In this document: one piece after another, positions 1 to 10,328 of the stretch
Layout: each line of letters opens with the position of its first letter
Position numbering within the stretch: position 1 is the stretch's first letter
Source of the DNA: Edaphochlamys debaryana
Lineage: Eukaryota; Chlorophyta; Chlorophyceae; Chlamydomonadales
Assembly (NCBI GenBank): GCA_016858145.1
Contig: JAEHOE010000020.1
Coordinates: forward strand, 124,001 to 188,000
Reading direction: 5' to 3'
DNA length: 64,000 nt
The notes under the pieces: model-generated
Database searches by the model: none
The model's input: only the letters and a program-made list of their open reading frames with translations
What the model was told of the DNA's origin: nothing
Program-made: the position numbers and the translations under genes

Positions 1-184
1 GCCAGCCTACCCCGCCCTTCCCCCACGCCTGTCCCCTACTCCCCGTTGGAGGTCTCACACATGCACTCACTGTCCCTTCCCCCGCCCAGGTCTCCCCAGC
101 TGTTGTTGTTCCGAACCTCCCTAACCTACCTGCATTAGCTTTACAACCCTCCCATTGCGAACCCCTCATCAATTCAACCCTCAG

Positions 185-3100
185 GCCTGCCCCGCCGGCA
201 CCACATCCAAGCCCGGATCCAAGGCATGCGATCCCTGCCCCGCCGGATCCTACCTCATGCAAGAGGACAGCTGGGATCCAGTCACGTGCGAGCCCTGCCC
301 CGCGGGTACGCAGGCCGAGGGGGTTGGGGCAAACGTGTGCACTGCACGCCCTCTGCATCCCCTGGGCGCTTGCCCTGGCTGCGCTTGACGTTAACACAGA
401 GCCGGCTAGTTAGGCGGATCAGATAACCCGAACCTTGCCTTTCCGCTTGCATGCACCGCACGTACGCTGACGCGTGCCGTACATGTGCGTGCGTGTGTGC
501 CGTACTGCACGCAGGCTGGTACAGCACGCAGCCCATGTCCCAGACGTGCCGGCGCTGTCCCTTCGGAAGCACCAGCGCTAAGGGCAGCACCAGCTGCGAG
601 CTGTGTCCGGCGGTGAGCTGTATACGGGCGGCGGGGGATGTTGGGCGGGGGATGGAGTGTAAGGGGCAAGGGAGCTGAAGCGGGGAGGCAGGGGACTGCT
701 TAGGCGCTGGCACATGCAGGGCATGCGGGCTGGGCCTGCCGGTGTGTGGCGCGTGGCTGGGAGGAAGGGAGGGAGGAGGGGTAGTTGGGCGGGGCGGACA
801 CGGTTCCAGCCCGGGGGGAGGTCGAGGGGGGCCAAGCGGGGGGGCCTTGGGGGATAACCCATCCTACCCATACTCATCCGACCCGTCCCATCCCGAACTG
901 CCGTACCGGTGCTGCCGCACCCACAGGGGTCTTTTGTGGACAGCACGCATGACTCGTACTCGTACGGCGATTGCACGGTGTGTCCCGAGGGCACCTACAA
1001 CGACAAGCCGGGCTACACGGGCGCCAGCTGCAAGCTCTGTCCCGCAGGTGCGTCCACCCGGCCCCTGTCCGTTCCTTGTAACCGTACGTTAGCGGCTAGC
1101 TGCCCGGCTGTTGTGTGTCCGTACCTTGCTTGGGGGTGGACTCATCTTGTCCCGCTCTACCGGTACTTGCTTGGCCGCTAGCTAGATCACCGGAGTCCCA
1201 TCCCGACCACTCGAACCAGTTCCTCGGCCCCACGCACGGCCCGACCCTGAGCCGTGCTTCCCCCGTGAACCCTCCCCTCCCCTCCCCTCTCCACCCCCAC
1301 CCCAAACCCCTGGCGCCTGTCGGCTCTCCTCAGGCTTCACGGCGCGGGACGAGGGGGCGACGGAGTGCGAGCTGTGCCCCGCCGGGAGCTACGTGGACGT
1401 CGTGCCGACCACAACCGATGATGTAGCCTACTGCTACCAGTGAGCGATGCTGTGCTGAGCCGTGCTGTTCTGTGCTGCTCTTCGCCGTGCTGTGCTGTGC
1501 TGTACTGGGCGGTGCCTCCACGCCCTTCCGTGATCACGCACGCCCCCACATCTACTTGGCCCCACGCGCCTTCCGCAGGTGCCCAGAGAACTCCTACACC
1601 ACGCAGCCCGGAACGATCGGCGGCTGCGAGCCCTGCCCCAGCGGCTACTGGGCGGAGGGGGGGGCCACCGAGTGCACCCAGTGCCCCCCTGGGACCTACG
1701 GCTCTGGGTCCTGTATGAAGGTGAACGCACACTACACCCGTGCCGTACCGTGCGTGCCGTCCGCCGTACGCATACACCCGGGCGACCTGTCCGCACCCGG
1801 GCGCTCAGGCCCACCCGCCTTACCTCCGTCCCTCGGCCCCTCGCTCAGCTCCCCCCCCCGCCCTCCCTATCTCTCCCTTCCCAAAACCCTCCCTCCCCCC
1901 CCCCCCAGTGCCCCCCCGCCACGTACCAGGACGAGGCGGGCGCCGAGGTGGGTGGGATCGGCGGGATTCATTAGATCCAAGGGCTGGTCATGGCGTGGCA
2001 TCTGTACCGGTAGTTGGAAGAATGATCGGGAGGCGATGGGCGGGTGCTTGCCGTGCAATCGCAAGAGTCTCGCGCTGTGGCGATTCCCACTTCAAAGATC
2101 AATGTCAGTTCAATGTCAGGTCACTCCCCTCGCATTGCAGTGAGCGCTCTTAGCCTCGCCCGCCCGCACTTCTGCCCCCAGGAGTGCAAGCCCTGCCCCC
2201 CGGGGTTCACGACCCAGCCCGGCGCCAAGAACCTCACCCAATGCAAGGTGGGCAAGCTGTGTGCCAAGCCTAAGAATCGTGGACGAGCAAAGCGAACCCA
2301 AAGCCGGATAGGGCTGGCCGTGTGTGAGAGAGTCGGTCCCTAGCATGCCCTGACCTGTGTAGCTAGGAGTTGGACCCAACTACGGCTAGATCTCAGAGCT
2401 GGATCGGCGGGACGCTGCGGGCTCCGCAGTTGTCCTGGATTCTGTATTTGGGGGCCCGAGTGGGGAGTGGGTGCATGCCAAGCGTGCCTCAATCTCGAAT
2501 GCTGTTCGAGTGCCGTACTACTTGATCCCAGATCCTGAGCGGGTCCTGTCTGGCCGGAATCCCTGTTCCCCCCCCCCGCCTGCCTTCAGATCTGCCCCGC
2601 CGGCTCGTACGTCGAGGATGACTCCGGAAAGTGCGTGCCATGCCCCCAGGACACCTACAGGTCCGTGTATACACCCCGGCAACTTTCTTGCAGAGCGACG
2701 GATAGAATGCTGCCCAGTACATACGTTGAACATACAGCACCGGCGGGCTTGCTTCACCAGAGCTTGCCCCGCGCGCACGCATCGCATGCATTGCATCGAG
2801 GCATGCAACTCCCTTAGTCTGACATGTGACCTTGTGCGTCCATCGACTCATCCCCCCGAGCAGCGACACCCCCGGCACCGCCGGTGGCTGCAAGGCCTGC
2901 CCTCCCCGCACCGCCGCTCCCGAGGGGAGCCGGAGCGTGGGCCACTGCCGGCTCTGCCCCCCCGGCCGGTACTTTATTGCTGGGGCCGATGGCGAGCCCA
3001 CGGGCCAGTGCATCCCTTGCCCCGCGAACTTCTCCAGCGCTGAGGGCCTGGTGGCGGACACGGTGAGCGGTTGCAATGAGAGGGTTCAGTGGCGTTCAGT

Positions 3101-4726
3101 GGCGGGTGTGTCTGACAACTGAAACCAAGCAAGGTAATACAGTCATGGACACGGTGAGCTTTGTCTTGGGAGCTTTCAATGGAGCAACGCGCGCGAAGAG
3201 CTATAACCACAACGCTGTAACTAACCAGGGGGCAAATAAAGCTTTGTTAGTAACGGATGGGGTGCATAACCGAGGGGTAAAGCTATACTACTGACGGCTG
3301 GGGCGCGCGGGGCCGGGCGGGATTGTGCTCTCTGCTGCTAAGGTGACCTCGCTCACTCCCGCCTCCTGCCCTCTGCCTTTGCCCACCTCCGCTTGGACAG
3401 TGCGAGCCCTGCCCCGTCGGCACCACCTCTGGCGAGGGAGCCACCGAGTGCACCCCCTGCCCCGCCGGCAGTTACGTACAGGAGGGTGTCGTACTGCCCG
3501 GCGACCCGTACAACTCGTACGGCACTCGTTGCGTGGCATGTGACGAGGGGTTCTACTCCACCGAGCCCGAGTCCCTCGAGTGCACCCCCTGCCCCCTGGG
3601 ATCCAGCACCGACGGTCCCGGATCCACAGCCTGTATCCCATGCGCTGATGACACGAGCGGATCGGAGATTCTGGGCGCACCCACGTGCGAGCTGTGCGAT
3701 CCCCTCTCAGCTGCCGGGGCCTTTACGTGCCCCGCTGGATCTGGTCGCCGTACGGGCTGTACGGCAGCGGACAAGTGCGAGGCCTGCCCCGCCGGCACCA
3801 TTGGTGGGCCCAGCCCGGATTTCGGCCGTGATGCATGTGTGCCCTGCCCTATCGGCTCCATCGCGGCGATGGCAAACCTCACGACTTGTACCCCCTGCGA
3901 CGCCGGGAGCTCCACGGACCGCATTGGAGCATCGGGGTGGTGAGACGCAAGTGGGAGAGTCGGGATGGACTCAGCTGCTGGTCTTCGAGAGGGTGCCCGA
4001 AGTAAGCTTGCTGGTAAGTAAGGCCGCTGACTGTGTTTCCTCCCCACCCTTGCTTTCGCCCGCAGCACCGCCTGCAAGCCCGGCTACTTTGCCGCCCAAG
4101 CCGGGGACGCCTGCAGCCCCTGCCCCCCCGGCACCTTCGCCTCTGCAAACGGCTCCGCCTCCTGCACCCCCTGCGCCGCCGGAACCACGCACTTCCTCAA
4201 AGCACGCACCACCCAGGAGGAGTGCGCCGTGGCGCACGTGCCCGGTACGAATATAACCGTAACCGAGACCTTCGTGGACCGTTACTTCACCGCCCAGACC
4301 AACGGGGGGTCGAGCACGACCAAGTACCTCGTCAGCACGGCGCCCGTACGTACCGTAACGCTTGTGACGGGCGGCGATCCCGTGGCGGCGCCGCCGGGCT
4401 ACACCCAGCTGGTCACGACCATTTCGGACGGCATCAATACCTCACCCCCCGAGACGAGCGAGTACGACCCGCCACACCCTACATTTGCGCTCCGCTACTC
4501 GCTGTTCCAGCTGGCAACTGCGAACGCTGTCGGAGGCACGGGCAGTGATGATTTCGTGCTGCTACTAGAGCACTCGGACGGCGGGTTTAAGGTATGCGGC
4601 ACGCGCCGGGGTGCGGACGGCACGGTCAATGTGAGTTGTGAGCGGCTCATTCAGTCGGGTGGGAGCTCGAGCGTATCTTTTCGGCAGACGGAGACGCTCA
4701 CACTCACTAGCATGGCGGGCGTGTGA
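185..4726 (+). CDS. Gene A: secreted cysteine-rich GCC2/GCC3-repeat protein (5' end outside window)
   Basis: Eleven exons are visible: 185-305, 515-612, 927-1047, 1334-1439, 1579-1720, 1909-1947, 2182-2247, 2590-2660, 2864-3062, 3401-3939 and 4066-4726. All have GT-AG borders and their phases join to one open frame of 720 residues ending in TGA. The signal peptide and first modules lie left of the window. Each exon carries one or two ephrin-receptor-like GCC2/GCC3 modules (CxxCPxG[TS][YF]...GxxxCxxC), which suggests a disulfide-rich extracellular protein. The last exon starts with CKPGYFAAQ, has one more CPPGTFAS module, then a cysteine-poor C-terminal domain of about 190 residues (motifs TVTLVTGGDP, APPGYTQ, SDDFVLLLE, CGTRRGADG) shared with genes B-E and not recognised. 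No membrane segment is seen. Genes B-D are complete paralogues with nearly the same exon sizes. Function is unknown; a cell-surface or matrix role is inference. Confidence 0.85.
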
Positions 4727-5047
4727 GAATCTGTCGGGGTTGCAACCCCAGCCCAGTGCGTGCACGCACGTTGGATACAGCTCGGGTCCACATTAGATTC
4801 AAGCGACCAGGTTACATCCATATATACATGTGACCCATGAGATCACGGACTCTGGGCTCGGGGTATTCAGTCATAACCATGCGACGCGGGCTGCTAGCTT
4901 AGCTAGCTGTGTGTGTTCTTCTTCTTGCCCTTCCATGTGACGACCCCTGCCCTGGAGACAAAGGTGGGGCGGCTTGGTGCTTCGCAGAGCACCTGCTGTT
5001 GCTGGTGGGACCTGAGTGTGGTCAGTACAGTGCAAGTTATGACAGGG
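4727..5047 (+). other. 3' flank of gene A, interrupted by the retrotransposon
   Basis: No reading frame is supported here. It is the 3' flank of gene A. The first ~100 bases resemble the bases that are coding in gene C after its lost stop (about 40405-40500). The flank resumes at 12924, on the other side of the retrotransposon. Confidence 0.6.
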
Positions 5048-5052
5048 ACTTG
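5048..5052. repeat. 5-bp target site duplication ACTTG (left); right copy at 12919-12923
   Basis: ACTTG abuts the outer end of the left LTR, and the same five bases follow the right LTR. A related sequence at about 25126-25136 carries GACAGGGACTTGCGTTCTGG uninterrupted, which is the unoccupied site in a paralogous copy. Confidence 0.93.
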
Positions 5053-5479
5053 TGTTGTACCAAGCCTAGTGCTTGAGCTGTTAGAACGCTAGTAAGAGCT
5101 AAGTGAGAGTCGAGAGACGCATCCAAGTATGAGCGCGGTATTCATGAATACCAATTGGGCGCGGAGGCCGGTGTTAAGTAGTGCGCAGCGGCCGCATGGG
5201 CGCGCAGCTGGCGCGTGCCAGCTGTAGCGCCGCCGGTAACGGCCGTCAGACTCCGACACCAATTGGTGAGACAGCACCACAGCGCCAGAGCTGTGATGTA
5301 AGCACAATACAGCAAGGTGCTTAACCGCGGGGCAGGTCCCAAGCAGTGCAGAGCGACGGAGGGGTTGCGGACCCCCGCACAGGTGTCGCAGAAACGGTCA
5401 GACCAGAGTTCGGCCGCACTTGGCCGCACGACCGTAGACGTTCGCAGAATACGTCCGTTTCTACGGTCGGCGCACAACA
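5053..5479 (-). repeat. 3' LTR of the Ty3/gypsy element
   Basis: This 427-bp long terminal repeat has termini TGTTGT...ACAACA. It is identical to the copy at 12492-12918 except for one transition near 5117. The pol stop codon (5461-5463) lies 17 bp inside this LTR, so the integrase/chromodomain frame overlaps it. Confidence 0.96.
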
Positions 5480-8400
5480 AGTGTTCCCCCTCTAGGAGGC
5501 TGCGTCCTCGTAGCCTCACTGGCAGTTAACCAGCACGGGAAACCTGTCGGGCTAAAGTTAGAGGCAGGCTCCCAGGTGTTGTTCTCAGAGGAGTAACCAG
5601 CCCACTGCACAAGGTACTCACGTACGGTACGCTTGCGTTTACTTTTACCATGCACCAGCCGTTCACGGTAGTCCAGGATACGTTCCACAGTGAACATAGG
5701 CTCTCCATCTTCAAGCCATGCGATGGGGCCAGGCTCGGTAGCAGTGACGTCAGGGGCAGCACGGTAGGGCTTAACCAGGGAGACGTGAAACGTGGGATGA
5801 ATGCGCATGTGGGAAGGCAGCTCCAACCGCACAGCAGCTTCACCCACCATCTCTTTAACACGGAAAGGACCAATGAAGCGCGGCAACAGTTTGCGCGGTC
5901 CTGTGGCCAAAGAACGGAGGTTAGTCGTGCTCAGCAAAACCATTTGCCCAGGCGCAAAGGTCACAGGCCTCTTAGACTTGTTGTAGTAGGCGGCGGCACG
6001 TTGTTGAGCAGCCTCGATGCAAGTCCTGGCGTCCTTAATGCGTGTAGCAAAGTCGGCGATGAACTGTTTAGATGCCGGGACGACAGACTCGATCTCGCGC
6101 CACACAGGTAGCGCAGGATTAAAGCCATAATTGAGGTAGAACGGAGAACGACCAGTAGAACGGTTAACAGCGTTGTTGATGGCGAACTCTGCAGCGGTGA
6201 GGAAAGAATCCCAAGAGGTCTGCGCACGGGAGGCGAAGTTTCTTAGGGTTTCTCCAAGAACACGATTTACGCGCTCAGTCTGCCCATCCGACTGGGGATG
6301 ATAAGAGGTCGACAGCTGAACCCGCAGATCACTCAAGCGACAGAGCTCTCGCCAGAAATGGCTACGCCACAGTGAGTCACGGTCACCAACTACGTTAGCG
6401 GGCATACCGTGCAGGCGTACCACGTTGTCCCAGAATAACTGCGCAGCTTCAGGTGCTGTACATTTAGACGTGGTTGGGGCCAGATGCACCATTTTAGTCA
6501 GCCTGTCAACGAAGACAAGTACCGTGTCCCACCCCCTTTCAGTCTTGGGCAGTGCGCACACGAAGTCCATGGAAACGGACTCCCAAGGCATGCTAGGTAT
6601 GGGCAAGGGTTGCAGCAGCCCGTGGCCCTTACCAGACAGGGACTTGTTGAATTGACAGGAGTCGCAGGAAGCGACGTAGCTCTCAACATCACTCGCCATG
6701 GAGCTCCACCAGAAATGTGAGCGGACCAGAGCCAGGGTGCGTTTGCCACCAGGGTGACCACCCACGGGCCCAGCATGGTAACGAGAGATAATCTGCCGGC
6801 GTAATTCAGCATAAGCAGGCACGACAATCAGGGGTCGTTGCCCAGGTTCGTCAGCAGTGAACCATAAGCCGTTTGCAGACTGGAGCTTACTGGTGTTGGC
6901 AGAGATTTTGAACCAGGGGTCCAAAGCATAGGTTTCGCGTATGCGAGCAACCAGATCACTCGGAGCAGAGGCCTCAGGCGGCATGCCCGGTGTTGCTTCA
7001 GGCAGACCGTCCAGGTCCATAGGCGTAGCAGCATCAGGGCTGTCGCCAGGAGCCCGTGGGTTCAAACTCAGGCCAACGTCTGGGACAGGGGACGCAGGGT
7101 CAGGCAGCATAGCAGCGTCCTGCGCTGAGGGAGAGGCACTCCCCGCAGGCGCAGAACCCACCTGTTGTGGTGACACGCCACCAGGGCGGCGCGCTGCCTG
7201 CCGTCGAGTTAGCACCTGAGCAAAGGCCACACCCATCAGCGTGATGCAAGCCAGCCGGGCTACCTTAAGCAACGGGTGCCGACTCAGCGCATCAGCCACG
7301 TTGAGTGACCCTTTCAGGTACTCCCAATGGAAGTTAAACCGTGCCAAATATTCCATCCAGCGGGCTTGGCGGCGGTTGAGGGTCGGCACACCCTGCAGAT
7401 AGGTGTTGGGAGCGTGATCAGTTTTCACAACAAATTCAGCTCCCTCGACGTAACAGCGCCACTCGCGGAGCGCAATCAACACGGCTAAGAGCTCCTGCTC
7501 GCCAGTCGTGTAGTTGCGTTCGGCGGGGCTGAATTTCTTACTGGTGAAGGCAATCGGACGCCCACCTCGTAAAATCACAGCACCCATACCGTGGTTGGAC
7601 GCGTCCGTCACAATTTCGATGCGGTAGGGCAGCTGTGGGTCTGGAAACGCCAACACCACATCCTCTGCAATGGCGCGCTTGATAGCCTCAAAGGCGGCTT
7701 GACACTCAGGGGTCCAGGAAGCCGGAGAGGTGAAAGCGCCTGCACGCGTGAGGTTGGTTAGAGGTGCAGCCAGGTTGCTGTAGCGCTCTACAAATTTGTG
7801 AAAATAATTGGTCAGGCCCAAAAATGAACGCAGCTCTTGCAGGTTGGTTGGCGTGGGCCAGTCACGTACGGCAGAAACCTTCTTGGGGTCCATACGTACA
7901 CCATCAGCAGAGACGATGTGGCCCAGATACTCCACTTGCGGCTCGGCCCAATGACACTTTGACGCTTTCGCGTAAAGCTTTTGGTCACGCATGATCTGCA
8001 GCACTTGACGTAAATGAACCAGGTGTTCTTCAAGCGTCTTGCTGTAGACCAGACCGTCACTGAGGGCAGGAGGCCGAAGGGAAATTAAAAGAGGGGAGGG
8101 CGTTGTGTGTGAGGCGCTGATCAGGCGCAGCAAGGGACGGGGATCAAGCCGGCTTGCGTTCTACAGCACACACGCACTCACTCCAGGTAGAGGGTCATAA
8201 AGCCCGCAGAAATGCAGGGAGAAAATATCTCTCCGAGCGCTGACTGGAACGTGCTAGGGGCGTTGACTAGCCCAAAGGGTAGCACGGTATACTCGAAATG
8301 CCCAAACGGAGTGCTGAAAGCTGTTTTAGGGATATCGGATGCGTGAATCCGGATCTGGTTATACCCCTGCAGGGAGGAACGGAACCGGTTGCAGGCACCA

Positions 8401-10325
8401 GCCGTGCACAGCTGCAAACCAGCCCAAATCCCACCTGCTGGAGGTCCAGAGAGCTAAAGTATTTAGCGCCACGCAGCTTGTCGAGCAGATCATCGACGCG
8501 CGGCAGTGGGTACCGGTTCTTGACGGTTTTGGCGTTGAGGCCTACATACGTCAGAGGAAACCGAGAAGGGGGTCAGCGCTCTAAGCTAGTACGCATGTGT
8601 TTGACCTAAACCTAAACCTAAACGCGGGCCGAGCTAGAGGGGCGCTGACTGACAGAGGTAAACTAAAAGAGGGCAAACGAGGAGGCGGGCAGGCAACAGA
8701 TAACCCCACCGCACACCTCGATAGTCAATACACATTCTGGATAAGAGAGAAGCACGTGAGGCCGTTAGCAGGGGCAACACGTAGCAAGCTGCACCGCTAA
8801 AGGAGCATTCACACCTGAGAGCACCGTCCTTCTTGCCAACAAAGAGGATGGGTGACGTCGACGGACGAATCATGCCCTTAGCCAGAAGGTCGGTGACTTG
8901 ACGCTTGACTTCTTCTTGCTCCAGAGGACTGAGCCGGTATTGACGGCGGGCAATTGGTCGAGTACCAGGTTCCAGCTCAATTGTATGCGACACAGGGCGC
9001 CAGGGAGGGGTGTCAATAATCTCAGCAAACACCTCTTGGTATTCATCAAGCACAGCCTGAACGGCAGGCTCTGGGGAGGAGGCAACAGAGGCACCAGCGT
9101 TAACAGGTACACGAGGGCATAACAGAATGCCATGCGCACCCTTGCGGATGGCCCTAGTAGCCTCCTTTCTGCCTATGCGTCGCGGCTCGGCACCAGCACG
9201 CATAGCAGCCAGGGCTAGGTTCAGACTAGGTGCATCAGCATCAGGCTCAGATGCATCGGCTTCCTCCCCCCCGGCAGAGAGGTCAGGCAGGAAGGGGACG
9301 CGGCACCAAGCAGTGCCCTTGCGCAGGCGCAAGCAGCCGTCCCCCATGCATACCTCAGCGAAGAGAGAACGCATGGTCGATGCACCCAGGACGTAGGAGA
9401 CAGGGTCCAGCAGTCCTGAGAGCACGAAGGGGCGAACGGTTAGGTGCAGGGACCCAAGGGCCAGGCGCAGCGATACACGGCCCATGATGGCTTGAGTGCC
9501 ACCATCAGCCAACGTAACCTTTTGCTGGTACGAAGGACCGATGTGCAGGCCCAGACGCTTCGCCAAAGCGTAAGAAATGAAGTCATGGCTAGCGCCAGTG
9601 TCGACCAAAGCGGTGGTCAGCACACGGCCAGCACGGACCTCGATGACAGGAAGCCCAGAGTCTGTGGAAGCGGCATTGGCTCGCAAACAGGACACATGGG
9701 GCTTAGCAGTACAGGGCGCAGCAACACCATCAGCAGGGGCTGCGTACCAGACCTCAGCAGAGGACGTGATGGCAGGCAGGCGCGCAACACGACCCTCTAG
9801 GGTAATCCCATTGAACAGCTGAGACCCCGCCTTAAAACGCATAACCCGCTCCATACCGTTGAAGAGTGAAGCGGACTTGGCTTGAGCGGCGATGTAGGAG
9901 GGCACCAGGACGGCGAGGCAAGTCAAAGGACGAGCAGCACGCCACGAGTTGAAGACACGGAGACCCTCCTTCAGCTGACCAAGTGAGATAGGGGTAAACC
10001 AGACGGTGTGACCACCAAGACGCGCAGAGGCCAAAGAAGCAGAACGAGGCCACTCTACGTTACACGTAGCAGAGAAGCCAGCACGCATAGCAGACAAGTC
10101 ATACGAAAACTTGCGCTTAATTTTGCGCTCCACTTCCTTCAGCACAGAACCAGTCACCGCACGACACGCACGCCACACCATGCCAGATGCTTTAGTGTCA
10201 GAAGCGTCATGATTGTCAGAAGTCAGTGCGGAATGCGCTAGGTGAACGGCACCGCATTTGGCCACAGGCGGCCTATCCTTGCACCCAGGTGGGCTAACCC
10301 CTACAGCACACGCCTGGGCAGGCCC
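5461..10325 (-). CDS. pol: Pol polyprotein: protease, reverse transcriptase, RNase H, integrase, chromodomain (four introns)
   Basis: Exons on the minus strand are 10325-8815, 8736-8717, 8541-8435, 8366-8182 and 8059-5461. They sum to 4422 nt, exactly 1474 codons including the TAG stop. There is no own ATG: the frame continues gag's frame after one TGA (10326-10328). A ~220-residue spacer leads to the aspartic protease motif VDTGASHDF (near 9600). RT follows: VGKKDG, then [43 protein letters not shown], and the catalytic YLDD, whose second half comes from the last exon. RNase H shows [12 protein letters not shown] and the TGEQELLAV region. Integrase shows the HHCC zinc motif (HAGPVGGH...CDSCQ) and the DDE core with [15 protein letters not shown] and [10 protein letters not shown]. 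The C-terminus carries a chromodomain ([10 protein letters not shown]...YLVQWAGY...NTWEP). Without intron removal the RT is frameshifted. All hallmark motifs are intact. Confidence 0.93.
5480..5494 (-). promoter_or_regulatory. Polypurine tract next to the 3' LTR
   Basis: On the minus strand the run AGAGGGGGAACA lies 2 bases before the first base of the 3' LTR, the expected place and composition for the plus-strand primer. Confidence 0.75.
8060..8814 (-). other. Four spliceosomal-type introns within the RT domain of pol
   Basis: In transcription order the introns are 8814-8737 (78 bp, GTGTGAATG...ATCCAG), 8716-8542 (175 bp, GTGTGCGG...ATGTAG), 8434-8367 (68 bp, GTGGGATTTG...CCTGCAG) and 8181-8060 (122 bp, GTGAGTGCG...CCTCAG). 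They leave a 20-bp micro-exon (8736-8717) coding the end of R, then MCIDYR and the first base of G. Removing all four restores a continuous RT from KKDGALR through YLDDGLVYSK with correct codon phase at every junction. Introns 2, 3 and 4 are not multiples of three and break the frame if retained. Intron 1 is 26 codons and could be read through. Confidence 0.88.
8605..8622. repeat. Short telomere-like (CCTAAA)3 tract
   Basis: Three perfect CCTAAA units (TTTAGG on the other strand) lie inside the second RT intron. They resemble algal/plant TTTAGGG-type telomere repeats but lack one base per unit. Confidence 0.6.
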
Positions 10326-10328
10326 TCA
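10326..10328 (-). promoter_or_regulatory. In-frame TGA between gag and pol (candidate readthrough stop)
   Basis: Gag ends ...PSKPDN, then TGA GGG, and the same frame stays open without a stop through the protease. Gag and Pol are therefore separated by one stop codon with no frameshift. Regulated readthrough, or internal initiation, would be needed to make Pol. Confidence 0.6.

Noticed and set aside
3393..4256. 287-aa Pro/Ala-rich frame overlapping gene A
   Set aside because: It is an out-of-frame reading of exons 3401-3939 and 4066-4726. Equivalent shadows appear in each paralogue.
5317..5529. Small plus-strand frames inside both LTRs
   Set aside because: They appear twice only because the LTR is duplicated, and they oppose the direction of the element.
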